Shown in pieces: positions 1-8,801 of a stretch of 64,000 nucleotides of DNA. The DNA lies in contig NZ_CANSMR010000006.1 in the NCBI RefSeq assembly GCF_947648125.1, positions 186,001-250,000 on the forward strand. The letters run 5' to 3'. The position numbers and the translations under genes were made by a program. How positions within the stretch are numbered: the first letter of the stretch is position 1; every line of letters begins with the position of its first letter. The notes under the pieces are model-generated. The model was not told the DNA's origin and did not search any database. It worked only from the letters and a program-made list of their open reading frames with translations. This DNA comes from an uncultured Bradyrhizobium sp. (lineage in GTDB: Bacteria > Pseudomonadota > Alphaproteobacteria > Rhizobiales > Xanthobacteraceae).

Positions 1-3
1 TCG

Positions 4-201
4 ATGCCAAGCCACATCAAGCTCATGCTGTCGCTGGCGTGCCTCGCCACGGCGGCCTGCGGATATTTCTTCATGGTCTATCTGGGACAGCAGGGACCGA
101 GCTACGCGGTCGCCTTCCTCGGCGTATTCGCTACCGTCGCGATGTGGATCTTCCCCGAGGTCGTCAAGAAGGACCTCAAGATGCGTCCGCCGGGATCCTG
201 A
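4..201 (+). CDS. Small two-helix membrane protein, hypothetical
   Basis: Encodes 65 residues with two hydrophobic stretches (about residues 7-28 and 33-52) and a short basic tail, so a small inner-membrane protein is likely. I do not recognise the family. The ATG lies 4 bases from the window edge, so a start further upstream cannot be excluded. It ends 28 bp before the start preferred for the next gene, so the two may be co-transcribed. Confidence 0.5.
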   Translation: MPSHIKLMLSLACLATAACGYFFMVYLGQQGPSYAVAFLGVFATVAMWIFPEVVKKDLKMRPPGS

Positions 202-229
202 TATGATGCTGCAGCACAGGGAGACTCCG

Positions 230-538
230 ATGGCGAGCTATGCCGGGGACCGTACCATCGACGGCATTTCCGTGCTGGTCGACGGCGAGCCGCTGTCACC
301 GCATTACGACCAGCTTCGTCTCACCGAACACGGATTCGAATGGAGCTACGAGGGGCCGGAGCCGGCACAACTCGCCTTCGCGCTGCTCTATGATCATCTG
401 CACGACGCCACTTCTGCAAAGGCGCTGCACGAGAGCTTCATGCGGCGCATCGTCGCCAATTTCGGCAATGAATGGGAGCTCTCCTCGGCCGATCTCGACG
501 AGGCGGTCGCGGCGCTGCGGTCCGGACCAACGGCCTGA
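230..538 (+). CDS. DUF6166-like small protein
   Basis: About 102 residues beginning MASYAGDRTIDGI, resembling the DUF6166 family (a short YxGxRTIDG opening, a GFEWxYEG middle and a helical tail). The function of the family is unknown. I chose the ATG at 230, not the in-frame ATG at 203, because AGGGAG at 218-223 is well spaced from it. It lies 35 bp upstream of the alcohol dehydrogenase. Confidence 0.65.
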   Translation: MASYAGDRTIDGISVLVDGEPLSPHYDQLRLTEHGFEWSYEGPEPAQLAFALLYDHLHDATSAKALHESFMRRIVANFGNEWELSSADLDEAVAALRSGPTA

Positions 539-573
539 CCCCACGCTGATTTCCCGGCGAGAGAATTTTTGAG

Positions 574-1683
574 ATGACCCTGACCTGTCGCGCGGCGGTG
601 CTGCACCAGAGCGGAACGCCGCTCTCCATCGAGCGCGTTTCGCTTGCACCACCGATGCCGACCGACGTCGTGGTGAAGGTGCGTGCCGCCGGGCTCTGCC
701 ACACCGATCTGGAGGTGATCGACGGATCTCTGCGCTATCCCTTGCCGATGATCCTCGGGCACGAGGCCGCCGGCGTGGTCGAGGAGGTCGGCAGCGCGGT
801 GCGTGACGTGCGCGCCGGCGATCACGTGATCCTGTCCTGGAATCCGCATTGCGGGCATTGCTTTCACTGCGACCGCGGGCAGCCGATCCTGTGCGAGACC
901 TATCTCGCCAGGGGCGCGGAAGGCGTGCATTTCGACGGCGCCTCGAAGGCGCAGCTTATGGGCGGCGGCGGCCTGGCGCATCTGATGTTCCTCGGCGCGT
1001 TCTCGGAATATGTCGTGCTGCCGGCGCAGCAGGCGATTGTCGTGCCCAAGGAGATCCCCTTCGATCGCGCCTGCCTGATCGGCTGCGGCGTCATGACCGG
1101 CGTTGGCGCCGCGCTCAACGTCGCGGCCATCGGCTATGGCGATACCGTGATGGTCACCGGCTGCGGCGCGGTCGGGCTGGCAGCGGTGCAGGGCGCCCGG
1201 CTCGCCGGCGCCGGTGCTGTTATCGCGGTCGACCTCGATGATGCAAAGCTTGCGCTGGCGCGGCAGCTCGGCGCCACACACGCCGTCAACGCGACGCGCG
1301 AGGACCCGGTCCAGTTCGCAAGGGAGGCGACGCACGGGCGAGGGGCCGACGTCATCCTCGAGGCGGCGGGCCATCCCACGGCGTTCCGGCAGACCGCGGA
1401 GGCGGTGCGGCCGGGCGGCGAGGTGATCTGGCTCGGCAAGATCGACGTCGCGCAGGACGTGAGTTTCCGCTGGGGGGCGTTGATGGGCGAGAAGCGATTT
1501 CGCCGCTCGAGCTACGGCGGCGCGCGGCCACGGCGCGACTTCCCCTTGCTGGCGCAGGCCTATCTCGACGGCCGGCTCAAGCTCGACGAACTGATCACTG
1601 GCCGCTGCAGCCTCGACGGCATCAATGACGGCTTCGAGGCGTTGCGGCGCGGCCGCTCGATCCGCACGGTCGTCGAGTTCTGA
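574..1683 (+). CDS. Zinc-dependent alcohol dehydrogenase (MDR family)
   Basis: A 369-residue medium-chain dehydrogenase/reductase. Visible features are the catalytic zinc ligands Cys42 (GLCHTDLEV) and His63-Glu64 (GHEAAG), and the four structural-zinc cysteines Cys93, Cys96, Cys99 and Cys107. The Rossmann motif is GCGAVGLAAVQ (about residue 190). The structural-zinc lobe and length match class III-like or mycothiol/formaldehyde-type ADHs, which oxidise primary alcohols or aldehyde adducts with NAD. The substrate cannot be read from the sequence. A GntR regulator lies convergent just downstream and an MFS transporter beyond it, which suggests a small catabolic locus. Confidence 0.88.
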   Translation: MTLTCRAAVLHQSGTPLSIERVSLAPPMPTDVVVKVRAAGLCHTDLEVIDGSLRYPLPMILGHEAAGVVEEVGSAVRDVRAGDHVILSWNPHCGHCFHCDRGQPILCETYLARGAEGVHFDGASKAQLMGGGGLAHLMFLGAFSEYVVLPAQQAIVVPKEIPFDRACLIGCGVMTGVGAALNVAAIGYGDTVMVTGCGAVGLAAVQGARLAGAGAVIAVDLDDAKLALARQLGATHAVNATREDPVQFAREATHGRGADVILEAAGHPTAFRQTAEAVRPGGEVIWLGKIDVAQDVSFRWGALMGEKRFRRSSYGGARPRRDFPLLAQAYLDGRLKLDELITGRCSLDGINDGFEALRRGRSIRTVVEF

Positions 1684-1689
1684 AAGCTC

Positions 1690-2448
1690 TTAGAGCGTCG
1701 AACGCGCAAAACTCTCGATGTAGTCGATCAGGCTGTCGGAGGCTGCGCCGGCGGCATCGACGCGGCGCTCGGCGACGGCTTCGGCGACGTCGGCATGCAG
1801 CCGTGCTGCGAGCGGCAGATCGGCCGCTTCCTTGTAATGCTGGTACCAGAATCGGCGCGACAGCCCGTGCATCAGGCCCATGGCGCGGGAGGCGAACTCG
1901 TTGCGTGACGCCGCCGAGATCAGTGTGTTGAACTGGTGATCCAGCCGCATGAACAGCAGATCGTCGGATTTTTCCGACGCGCGCCGCATGCCGGCGGCGA
2001 TCTCGGAGAATTGCTTGCGTTGCTCGCTGGTGGCGCGCTCGGCGGCGCCGCGCGCCATCAGCCGTTCCAGCTCGCGCCGGACCTCGAGCAGGCGGAGCTG
2101 GGCCCGCAGGTCGATCTCGGACACCAGTACGCCGCGGCGGGCCAGGATGTTGACGAGGCCGTCGCGCGACAGCCGTTGCAACGCCTCGCGGATCGGGGTG
2201 CGGCCGATATCGAGCCGCTTGGCGAGCACGAGCTCGGAGAGCGCGGTGCCGGGCGGCAGTTGCAGCGTCACGATCAGCTCTTCCAGCTCGGCATAGGCGC
2301 GATCGGTGAGGGTGACGTCGGCTTGCGGGAGCGGGGCCTGCGCGGCAGTGCGCGGCTTGCCGGCAGCAGCGGACGATGGCCGCGCCGGCCGGCGGCTTCC
2401 TGCTGCGCGGGCGCGCACCGTGCTGGATCGTTTGCTCGAATCGGCCAT
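1690..2448 (-). CDS. GntR-family regulator, FadR-type (FCD domain)
   Basis: 252 residues. An Ala/Arg-rich tail of about 45 residues is followed by a winged helix typical of GntR proteins (PPGTALSELVLAKRLDIGRT then PIREALQRL). An all-helical FCD ligand domain follows, normally sensing a carboxylate metabolite. It is convergent with the alcohol dehydrogenase, and its promoter region contains a 14-bp palindrome (2463-2476). Likely controls the adjacent dehydrogenase and/or the MFS gene. The ligand is unknown. Confidence 0.88.
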   Translation of the reverse strand: MADSSKRSSTVRARAAGSRRPARPSSAAAGKPRTAAQAPLPQADVTLTDRAYAELEELIVTLQLPPGTALSELVLAKRLDIGRTPIREALQRLSRDGLVNILARRGVLVSEIDLRAQLRLLEVRRELERLMARGAAERATSEQRKQFSEIAAGMRRASEKSDDLLFMRLDHQFNTLISAASRNEFASRAMGLMHGLSRRFWYQHYKEAADLPLAARLHADVAEAVAERRVDAAGAASDSLIDYIESFARSTL

Positions 2449-2462
2449 CGGGATCTTGAGTG

Positions 2463-2476
2463 CTGCTGTACAGCAG
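2463..2476. promoter_or_regulatory. Palindromic candidate operator for the GntR regulator
   Basis: CTGCTGTACAGCAG is a perfect 14-bp palindrome starting 15 bp upstream of the GntR start codon. GntR-family dimers bind short palindromes in their own promoters, so autoregulation is plausible. Binding is inferred from position and symmetry only. Confidence 0.4.
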
Positions 2477-2564
2477 ATATCTCACACGCCCCGATGGCAC
2501 TGACAAGGCCGCTCGATCGGCGCCACACCGAATCCGGCCGCATGCAGCCAACAGCGGCGCATCA

Positions 2565-3977
2565 TCAGTGCGAAATGCTCTCCAGCGTGCGGCCACGGGT
2601 TTCCTCTCCGAGCACCAGCACCGCCAGCGCCGCCACCACGAACGCGCCGGCGCCCAGCGCGAACACGCCGCTCTGTCCCGCCGCAGGCAAGATCACGCCG
2701 ATCACATAGGGGCCGATCAGCGAACCGATTCGGCCGACCGCGGAGGCAAAACCGGTTCCAGTGGCGCGGACATGGGTCGGGTACAGTTCGGGCGTATAGG
2801 CGTAGAGCGCCGACCACATGCCGAACAGGAAGAACTGCATGCAGAGGCCGGCGATGATGAGCTGGGTCTGGTCCGCCGCCGAGCCGTAGAAGTGGCAGGC
2901 GATCGCGCCGCAGAGCAGGTTCATCACCAGCGTCGCCTTGCGGCCCCAGGATTCGACGAGCCAGGCGGAGACCAGGAAGCCGGGGATGCCCGCGAGCGAG
3001 ATCAGGATGGTGTAGAACACCGATTTGGTGATCGGGAATCCCTTGGCCTGCAGCAGTGCGCCGAGCCACGTGGTCAGCCCGTAGAAGCCGAGCAGGGCGA
3101 AGAACCACAAGGTCCACAACATCGTGGTCCGCTTGGCGTAGATGCCCGAAAACAGCGTCCTCAGGCCGGTCACTTCGGATGCAGGCGCCGCGGCCTGGCG
3201 CACAACAGGCGGCAGCTCCTTGCTGCCGAGACGATCGCGGACCCTGCTTTCGATGTCGCGCACGGTCGCTTCGGCCCGTTCGGAATAGCCGTGGGAAGCG
3301 AGCCAGCGCGGCGATTCCGGAACGTAGCGTCGTACCACAAGCACGAAGACGGCCGGGATCGCCTGCAGGATGAAGACCCAGCGCCAGTCGGCGGCCTGCA
3401 GCACGAAGTAGGTCAGCAGGCCCGACGCGATGAAGCCGAGCGGCCAGAACCCTTCGAGGAATGCGATGTAGCGGCCGCGGTTGCGGGCCGGCATGATCTC
3501 CGAAACCATCGACTGCGCGACCGGAAACTCCATGCCCATGCCGAAGCCGAGCAGCAGACGGGATGCGCCGAGCGCGGTCGCGGTCGTCGAGAGACCACAG
3601 AACAGGCTGCCCAAGCCCCAGAAGATCATGCTGACCTGGAAGACGCGGGCGCGGCCGAAACGGTCGGCCAGCAGGCCGGCGGACGCGGCGCCGACGAACA
3701 TGCCGAGGAAGCTCATGCTGGACAGCAGCCCGGTTTCCGCCGTCGACAGGCCGAAGGTCTGGCGGATCGAGCCGAGCACGAAAGTCAGCGCGGCCAGGTC
3801 CATGCTGTCGAAGAACCATGCGGTTGCGATGATCCCGAAGATCCATCGCTGATAGGAGGTCAGCGGCAGCCGTTCGAGCCGTGCCGCGATGTCGGCGACC
3901 TGCTGCGCCTGCGCGGTGCGCGCGACGGCGGCCGGAGCCCGGCTTCCGGCCGATGCGGTGACGTCGGAAACGGTCAT
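2565..3977 (-). CDS. MFS transporter (sugar/organic acid porter-like)
   Basis: 470 residues with about twelve hydrophobic segments and the MFS signature GLLADRFGRARVF between helices 2 and 3. A cytoplasmic loop in the middle follows RYVPESPRWL, a motif of the sugar-porter and NiaP-like branch. The ATG at 3977 has GGGGAGGAC just upstream, so I prefer it to the further-upstream in-frame start at 4058. Probably imports an organic acid or aromatic compound by proton symport, but the substrate is not readable. Confidence 0.85.
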   Translation of the reverse strand: MTVSDVTASAGSRAPAAVARTAQAQQVADIAARLERLPLTSYQRWIFGIIATAWFFDSMDLAALTFVLGSIRQTFGLSTAETGLLSSMSFLGMFVGAASAGLLADRFGRARVFQVSMIFWGLGSLFCGLSTTATALGASRLLLGFGMGMEFPVAQSMVSEIMPARNRGRYIAFLEGFWPLGFIASGLLTYFVLQAADWRWVFILQAIPAVFVLVVRRYVPESPRWLASHGYSERAEATVRDIESRVRDRLGSKELPPVVRQAAAPASEVTGLRTLFSGIYAKRTTMLWTLWFFALLGFYGLTTWLGALLQAKGFPITKSVFYTILISLAGIPGFLVSAWLVESWGRKATLVMNLLCGAIACHFYGSAADQTQLIIAGLCMQFFLFGMWSALYAYTPELYPTHVRATGTGFASAVGRIGSLIGPYVIGVILPAAGQSGVFALGAGAFVVAALAVLVLGEETRGRTLESISH

Positions 3978-4341
3978 GCTGTCCTCCCCAAGTGGACGTT
4001 GCCGGGCTCTTGTCGGCCCGTTCCATAAAATGTCACACGGATAGCAGTGATATGTCAATTGGTGATCACGCGCGAATTAGCGGCGTGAACCGACCTGCGG
4101 CGCCGGACAGGACCGGGGATGAATCGGCGCGGAGCGCGGGCCTTCTGTGGTCTGACCGACGTTCGATGCCGCTTCGGACATCTTCCGAAGCGGCATCAAA
4201 GCCCGGTTAACGACTTCCGAGAAATCGGGGCATGTCCGATAATCCGGCCTTAATGGGGGGCCGACTAAAAGTCTCGTGGTTGCAATGTGCCGGACGCCTG
4301 GGGGTATCCGGTGTTGCGTCCGGAGGAGGCGTTTCCCCATC
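3978..4341. other. Intergenic stretch without a recognised gene
   Basis: Separates the MFS gene from the small protein at 4342. Apart from the strong hairpin at 4165-4197 I see no convincing coding potential or RNA gene. Confidence 0.5.
4165..4197. repeat. Perfect 14-bp stem hairpin
   Basis: GATGCCGCTTCGGA and its exact complement flank a 5-base loop. No T-run follows, so it is better viewed as a REP-like hairpin than a canonical terminator. A related hairpin (core GCTTCGGACAT) forms the terminator at 5751. Confidence 0.5.
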
Positions 4342-4749
4342 ATGTCAGTTCAGGTCGATCCGGATTTTGCGAGCGACGATCGCGCAAGGGCGCAGATCGG
4401 CGCGGCGGTGAGCTATCTGCTCAGGGACGCGACCGGTGCGGCGCGTGAGCATGCGGTCGAGATGATTATCGAGATGGTCCGCGATGTCGCAAGCCGGCCG
4501 GCCGACCTCGAAGCGGCGTCCCTTCAGCCGCTCATGAGCGGCGTCACCTATCGGGATTTTGTGATCGATGCCTACCGGCGCGATGTCGATCGCTGGCGCG
4601 CGACGATCCGCCGGTCTAACGGCAAGAAGATCCGGATCGCTTCTCCGCCGTCGGTGCGCGACGAGGCGACGACGACAGCGGATGCGATCACCGCCGAGAA
4701 GGCCATCGAGTTCGCCAAGCGCGCGATCGATATGGGCGAGGTGCTCTGA
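4342..4749 (+). CDS. Hypothetical protein, helical
   Basis: 135 residues from the ATG at 4342, which is preceded by GGAGGAGGC. The protein is largely helical (AVSYLLRDATGAAREHAVEM, then ADAITAEKAIEFAKRAIDMG). No signal peptide or membrane segment is seen. I do not recognise the family. The longer in-frame start at 4276 would add a Cys/Arg-rich segment that looks non-coding. Confidence 0.55.
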   Translation: MSVQVDPDFASDDRARAQIGAAVSYLLRDATGAAREHAVEMIIEMVRDVASRPADLEAASLQPLMSGVTYRDFVIDAYRRDVDRWRATIRRSNGKKIRIASPPSVRDEATTTADAITAEKAIEFAKRAIDMGEVL

Positions 4750-4901
4750 CCACACTGCCCGAGGGTGCATTCGCCGCGAAAGTCCCGGCGATGCCACCGA
4801 CCCTATGCTTGGGACGCGCGATGTGCTCCGATGCGACGGCTGCGTCGGTTCCGGAGCCGTCAGCGGAATCTTGATCCATCGTACCCCAGCAGAGAGAAGC
4901 C

Positions 4902-5696
4902 ATGCCTTCCGAACTCCGTTCGCCCCGTCTGGCGGTCCTGATCGACGCCGACAACGCATCTGCCAGGATCGCCGATGGGCTGTTCGAGGAGATCGCCAAG
5001 ATCGGCGAGGCCAGCGTGCGCCGCATCTATGGCGACTTCTCCAATCCAAGGTCCAAGGGCTGGGCCGACATTCTGTCCAAGCACGCCATCATCCCGCAGC
5101 AGCAATTCGCCTATACGACCGGCAAGAATGCCTCCGACATCACCCTGGTGATCGACGCGATGGATCTGCTGCACAGCGGCCGGTTCGATGGATTCTGCCT
5201 GGTGTCGTCGGACAGCGATTTCACCCGGCTCGCCGCCCGCATCCGCGAGCACGGCATCGACGTGTTCGGGTTCGGCGAGCAGAAGACGCCGGAGAGCTTT
5301 CGGCAGGCCTGCCGCAGGTTCGTCTATACTGAGAATTTGCGCGGCGGCGTGACGAGCAATCAGGACGCAGCGGTGCGCGCCCAGCCATTGCAGCCGCCCG
5401 ACGCCGCCACGCCCATCCTCAAGAAGGTGATCGGCCAGATGGCCAGCGAAGACGGCTGGGTGACGCTTGGTGAGGTCGGACGGCAGCTGGCCAATCTGGC
5501 GTCGGATTTCGATCAAAGGACCTACGGCTTCCGCACCCTGAGCGAACTGGTGCGCAGGACAAATGCCTTCGAGATCGAGCAGCCCAAGGGCGGGACGACG
5601 CGAATCCGCATCAAGCCTTCAGTTGACACCCCTGCGAAAGCATCTCCAAGACGGCGAACGCCAAGACGGCGAGCCGATCAAAGACCGCCGGAATGA
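4902..5696 (+). CDS. NYN-domain (LabA/DUF88-like) protein with C-terminal LOTUS/OST-HTH
   Basis: 264 residues. The N-terminal NYN (PIN-like nuclease) domain shows its acidic residues in VLIDADNAS (about 10-18), ITLVIDAMD and SSDSDF (about 105), consistent with metal-dependent RNase-type chemistry. Residues of about 165-235 (ILKKVIGQMASEDGWVTLGE onward) look like an OST-HTH/LOTUS domain, which in this architecture binds RNA. The tail is very basic (RRRTPRRRADQ). Likely an RNA-processing or RNA-binding protein. An intrinsic terminator follows at 5751. Confidence 0.85.
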   Translation: MPSELRSPRLAVLIDADNASARIADGLFEEIAKIGEASVRRIYGDFSNPRSKGWADILSKHAIIPQQQFAYTTGKNASDITLVIDAMDLLHSGRFDGFCLVSSDSDFTRLAARIREHGIDVFGFGEQKTPESFRQACRRFVYTENLRGGVTSNQDAAVRAQPLQPPDAATPILKKVIGQMASEDGWVTLGEVGRQLANLASDFDQRTYGFRTLSELVRRTNAFEIEQPKGGTTRIRIKPSVDTPAKASPRRRTPRRRADQRPPE

Positions 5697-5750
5697 ACGG
5701 CGCGCAGCGCGCTTCTGCTCTGAACCATCTCCGAATCTGAACCAACGATG

Positions 5751-5790
5751 AATGCTGCTTCGGACATGATCCGGAGCAGCATTTTCGTTT
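5751..5790 (+). terminator. Rho-independent terminator after the NYN gene
   Basis: AATGCTGCTTCGG pairs with CCGGAGCAGCATT (one G-T pair) around a short loop, followed immediately by TTTTCGTTT. It sits 55 bp after the stop codon. Confidence 0.75.
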
Positions 5791-5913
5791 GTGCGGGAAC
5801 CGGAGCGAGTTGCTGCGGAACTGGAATTTGCGCGCAACTTGCCGCGTTGGAACTGGAACGTCTCGTTCCCTCCGATGTTGAAGGGGCGTCTCATAGCTCG
5901 GAGGAGGAGAATC

Positions 5914-6303
5914 ATGAACAAGCGTTTTGCTGTTTCCATTGTTGCTGCTGCGTCGCTGCTCGCGTCCGGCTCGGCCTTCGCACAGTCGACGACTGCGGCG
6001 GGCGCCGCGAACGGTGCACGGACCGGTGGCGAGATCGCAGGCCCGGTTGGTGAGATCGTCGGCGGCACGGTCGGTGCTGCGGTCGGTGCCGGCCTCGAGA
6101 TTCCGAATGCGGTGATCACGTCGATACCGCGCGACGAGCCGTCGGTCGTGGTGCGCGAGCGCGTCGTGGTCGGCGAGCCGCTGCCCGACACCGTCGTGCT
6201 GCGTCCGGTGCCGCGCTACACCGAATACCGCTACGCGATCGTCAATGATCGCCGCGTGATCGTGGAGCCGCGCACCCGCAGGATCGTCAAGATCATCGAC
6301 TGA
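5914..6303 (+). CDS. Exported DUF1236-like protein
   Basis: 129 residues with a clear signal peptide (MNKRFAVSIVAAASLLASGS, cleavage likely after AFA). A Gly/Ala-rich region follows, then a C-terminal domain with YRYAIVNDRRVIVEPRTRRI, typical of the DUF1236 proteins abundant in Bradyrhizobium. Probably periplasmic; function unknown. GGAGGAGG directly upstream fixes the start at 5914. Confidence 0.8.
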   Translation: MNKRFAVSIVAAASLLASGSAFAQSTTAAGAANGARTGGEIAGPVGEIVGGTVGAAVGAGLEIPNAVITSIPRDEPSVVVRERVVVGEPLPDTVVLRPVPRYTEYRYAIVNDRRVIVEPRTRRIVKIID

Positions 6304-6624
6304 TCGCGTTTATTTCCCCGTCATTGCGAGGAGCTCGCGACAAAATTGCAAAGCAATTTTGCGCTGAAGCGACGAAGCAATCCATTGCACCGCATATGCT
6401 GAAGCGTGGATTGCTTCGCTTCGCTCGCAATGACGGGCGTGGGAACATGTCATCCTCGCGGGCACATCACCCGTGGGGATTTTCGTGGTCTCATGAATAC
6501 CGGCATGGCACAGGCCCGCTTTTTTCATGAGGCGCCTGGTTGGCCTGACGGCCCGATCCCCTAGACTGGTCCGCAATAAGCGGACGCAGCCAGCGGCCGC
6601 CTGAGGCAAGAGCAGGGTGGAAAC
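6304..6624. other. Intergenic stretch with a palindromic repeat
   Basis: Holds the 6317-6437 repeat, then about 190 bp of non-coding sequence leading to the reductase gene. No other feature is evident. Confidence 0.5.
6317..6437. repeat. Dispersed palindromic repeat (family A, copy 1)
   Basis: Outer arms CCCGTCATTGCGAG and CTCGCAATGACGGG are perfect inverted copies. Inside lie GCGACGAAGCAATCCA and TGGATTGCTTCGC. The same element recurs at 35550-35633. This copy is longer because of an inserted internal hairpin (AAAATTGC/GCAATTTT) near 6350. Confidence 0.85.
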
Positions 6625-7686
6625 ATGGGTCGGAAGATCGCGATCGTCGGCGCGGGTGCGGTCGGCGGCTATGCCGGCGCGCATATGGTGCAGGCGGGTG
6701 AGGACGTCACCTTCATCGATCCCTGGCCCGAGCATGTCGAGCACATGCGCAAGCACGGATTGCGCGTCACCCACGCGATGGATGTTGCGGAATTCTCGGT
6801 GCCGGTGCGCGCGCTGCACGTCACCGATGCGCAGCAGCTGGCTAAGGAGAAGCCGGTCGACATCGCCTTCGTCTGCATGAAGTCCTACGACACCGCTTGG
6901 GCGACCATGCTGATCCGGCAATATCTGGCCGCCGACGGCTACGTCGTGTCGCTGCAGAACTGCATGAACGAGGAGACGATCGCCGGCATTGTCGGCTGGG
7001 GCAAGACGCTCGGCTGCATCGCGAGCAGCATCACCGTCAACCTGCCCGAGCCCGGCCATATCCATCGTGGCGCCGGCAAGGGCGGTGCTGATCACACCGT
7101 GTTCCGCGCCGGCGAGGTGCACGGCCGCATCACCGCGCGGGCGGAGGAAGTTTGCCGCCTGGTCGGCACTTCCGACAGTGCCAGGGTGACCTCCAATCTC
7201 TGGGGCGAGCGCTGGTCGAAGCTCGTCGCCAACGTGATGGGCAACGGGCTGTCGGCCTGCACCGGCTTGCCGGGCGGCGAGGTGCTGCAAAGCGAACCGC
7301 TGCGCCGCTTCTCGACGCGGCTTGGCAGCGAGGCGATCCGCGTCGGCCAGGCGCAGGGCTATCAGCTGGAGGAGATCCTGCATCTGCCGCCGGAGACGAT
7401 CGCGCGTGCCGGCGAGGGCGACGAGGCCGCGACGCGCGCCTGCGACGAGCAGCGCTTCAAGGATGCCAAGCGCACCTCATCGGCGCAGCGCCCCTCGATG
7501 GGCCAGGACATGCAGAAGGGCCGCCGCACCGAGATCGAGTTTCTCAACGGCTTCGTGGTGCGCGAGGGCGAGAAGCTTGGCCTGGCATGCAATGCCAACG
7601 CCGCGCTGACCGACATCGTCAAGCGCGTCGAGCGCGGCGAACTCACGCCCGATCCGCGGCATATCACGGAGTTGAGGCTGAATTGA
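6625..7686 (+). CDS. Ketopantoate reductase-family oxidoreductase (ApbA/PanE-like)
   Basis: 353 residues. The N-terminal Rossmann motif is KIAIVGAGAVGGYAGAHM, a central region includes SLQNCMNEETI, and a helical C-terminal domain contains QKGRRTEIEFLNG as in ApbA/PanE proteins. The family reduces 2-dehydropantoate or related 2-keto acids with NADPH. At about 350 residues it is longer than housekeeping PanE, so it is probably a paralogue acting on another 2-keto acid in a catabolic setting. Convergent with the downstream GST. Confidence 0.85.
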   Translation: MGRKIAIVGAGAVGGYAGAHMVQAGEDVTFIDPWPEHVEHMRKHGLRVTHAMDVAEFSVPVRALHVTDAQQLAKEKPVDIAFVCMKSYDTAWATMLIRQYLAADGYVVSLQNCMNEETIAGIVGWGKTLGCIASSITVNLPEPGHIHRGAGKGGADHTVFRAGEVHGRITARAEEVCRLVGTSDSARVTSNLWGERWSKLVANVMGNGLSACTGLPGGEVLQSEPLRRFSTRLGSEAIRVGQAQGYQLEEILHLPPETIARAGEGDEAATRACDEQRFKDAKRTSSAQRPSMGQDMQKGRRTEIEFLNGFVVREGEKLGLACNANAALTDIVKRVERGELTPDPRHITELRLN

Positions 7687-7692
7687 GCGATC

Positions 7693-8343
7693 TCACGATG
7701 TCTGGCTCCGGCGCGGCGGGCCCGCGGGAGGCAACGTGCGCTGGAAGCTCGGCCGCGCAGCGTGCTGCTCGTAGTAGCGGGTCAGATGCGGCGCAGCGGC
7801 AAGCACGCTGGCGCCTTCAGGCGCCTGCCGTACCCGATGCAGGATCGGCAGCAGATTGAGGTCGGCGAATGTGAGATCGCTGCCGACGAGGTAGCCGCGC
7901 GGCGCGACCGCCTTGTCGAGAACCTCGATCTGCGCCTGCAGCGCCGGCATGATTGCGTCGATCGTTGCACGATCGGGGCCGCCATCGGCGGTGTTCGGCG
8001 CGATATAGGCGAACAGGTACGTGCGGATCAGGGTGTGGTCCATCAGGGTGTTGACGAGCGAGATCCACTGCTCAGTCAGCGCGGCCAGCCGCAGGTCGTC
8101 CGGAAACAGATACGGCGCTGGGAAGCTGCGGTCGAGATAGCCGGCAATCGCCTTGGACTCGAACAACTCGAAATCGCCGTGGCGCAGCACCGGCATCTTT
8201 CCGAACGGATGGATCGCATAGAGCTCCGGCGCGCGCAGCGGGCATTCGGTCAACTTGTAGTCGATACGCTTTTCCTCGCACACCAGCCGGATAGCGTGCG
8301 TGTAGGTCGAGCGAGTCGAGCCGATGATTTCCGGAGTGGTCAT
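7693..8343 (-). CDS. Glutathione S-transferase family protein
   Basis: 216 residues. The thioredoxin-like N-terminal half shows STRSTYTHAIRLVCEEKRIDY, the cis-Pro motif GKMPVLRHGDFELFESKAI and the Glu-Ser glutathione contact. The helical C-terminal half follows. The start at 8343 has GGGAGAT upstream. It may detoxify electrophiles or act in aromatic ring metabolism. It lies 17 bp from the SRPBCC gene on the same strand and probably shares its operon. Confidence 0.88.
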   Translation of the reverse strand: MTTPEIIGSTRSTYTHAIRLVCEEKRIDYKLTECPLRAPELYAIHPFGKMPVLRHGDFELFESKAIAGYLDRSFPAPYLFPDDLRLAALTEQWISLVNTLMDHTLIRTYLFAYIAPNTADGGPDRATIDAIMPALQAQIEVLDKAVAPRGYLVGSDLTFADLNLLPILHRVRQAPEGASVLAAAPHLTRYYEQHAARPSFQRTLPPAGPPRRSQTS

Positions 8344-8360
8344 GGAGATCTCCCGTACCG

Positions 8361-8801
8361 TCAGTGCGCGATCGCAGCGATGCGGTCGAGCGCGGATGAC
8401 CAGCCGATCACGTGGCGGTCGCCAATATCCTTGTTCTCGAAGCGCGCCTGCAGCAGCACGAGCCGCGTGCCGCCGGGGGCGGCTTCAAAGCTCACCGCGA
8501 CCTCGCTTTCGTGGCCGCGCGCGCCGTTCTCGTCTTCCCAGGCCCAGGTGAAGGAAAGACGGTGCGGCGGCTCGACGATGCGATAGACACCGCTGGTTGC
8601 GACCACGCCGCCGTCGGGCCGCCGCATCGTGGTGCGCCAGCGGCCGCCAGTCTTCACGTCGAGCAGGTCGACCGACGGCACGTGGCCGTCCGGCGCCCAC
8701 CATCGCAGCAACTGCGCAGGCTCGATCCAGAGCGCGAACAGCACATCCGGCGGGGCGGCGATCAGCCGTTCGATGCGCAACGTCGTGTCGGTGTCGCTCA
8801 T
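8361..8801 (-). CDS. SRPBCC/AHSA1-family protein
   Basis: 146 residues with the AHSA1-like START fold pattern: RLIAAPPDVLFALWIEPAQL, WWAPDGH, and a C-terminal GGTRLVLLQARFENK segment. Its start overlaps the stop of the upstream ArsR gene (ATGA at 8798-8801), so translation is coupled. ArsR-AHSA1 pairs are common in proteobacteria. The function is usually unassigned, possibly binding a hydrophobic ligand. Confidence 0.88.
   Translation of the reverse strand: MSDTDTTLRIERLIAAPPDVLFALWIEPAQLLRWWAPDGHVPSVDLLDVKTGGRWRTTMRRPDGGVVATSGVYRIVEPPHRLSFTWAWEDENGARGHESEVAVSFEAAPGGTRLVLLQARFENKDIGDRHVIGWSSALDRIAAIAH

Noticed and set aside
6350-6400. Internal hairpin in repeat A as a terminator for the DUF1236-like gene
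   Set aside because: It is an insertion inside a dispersed repeat with no T-run; a terminator role is not supported.
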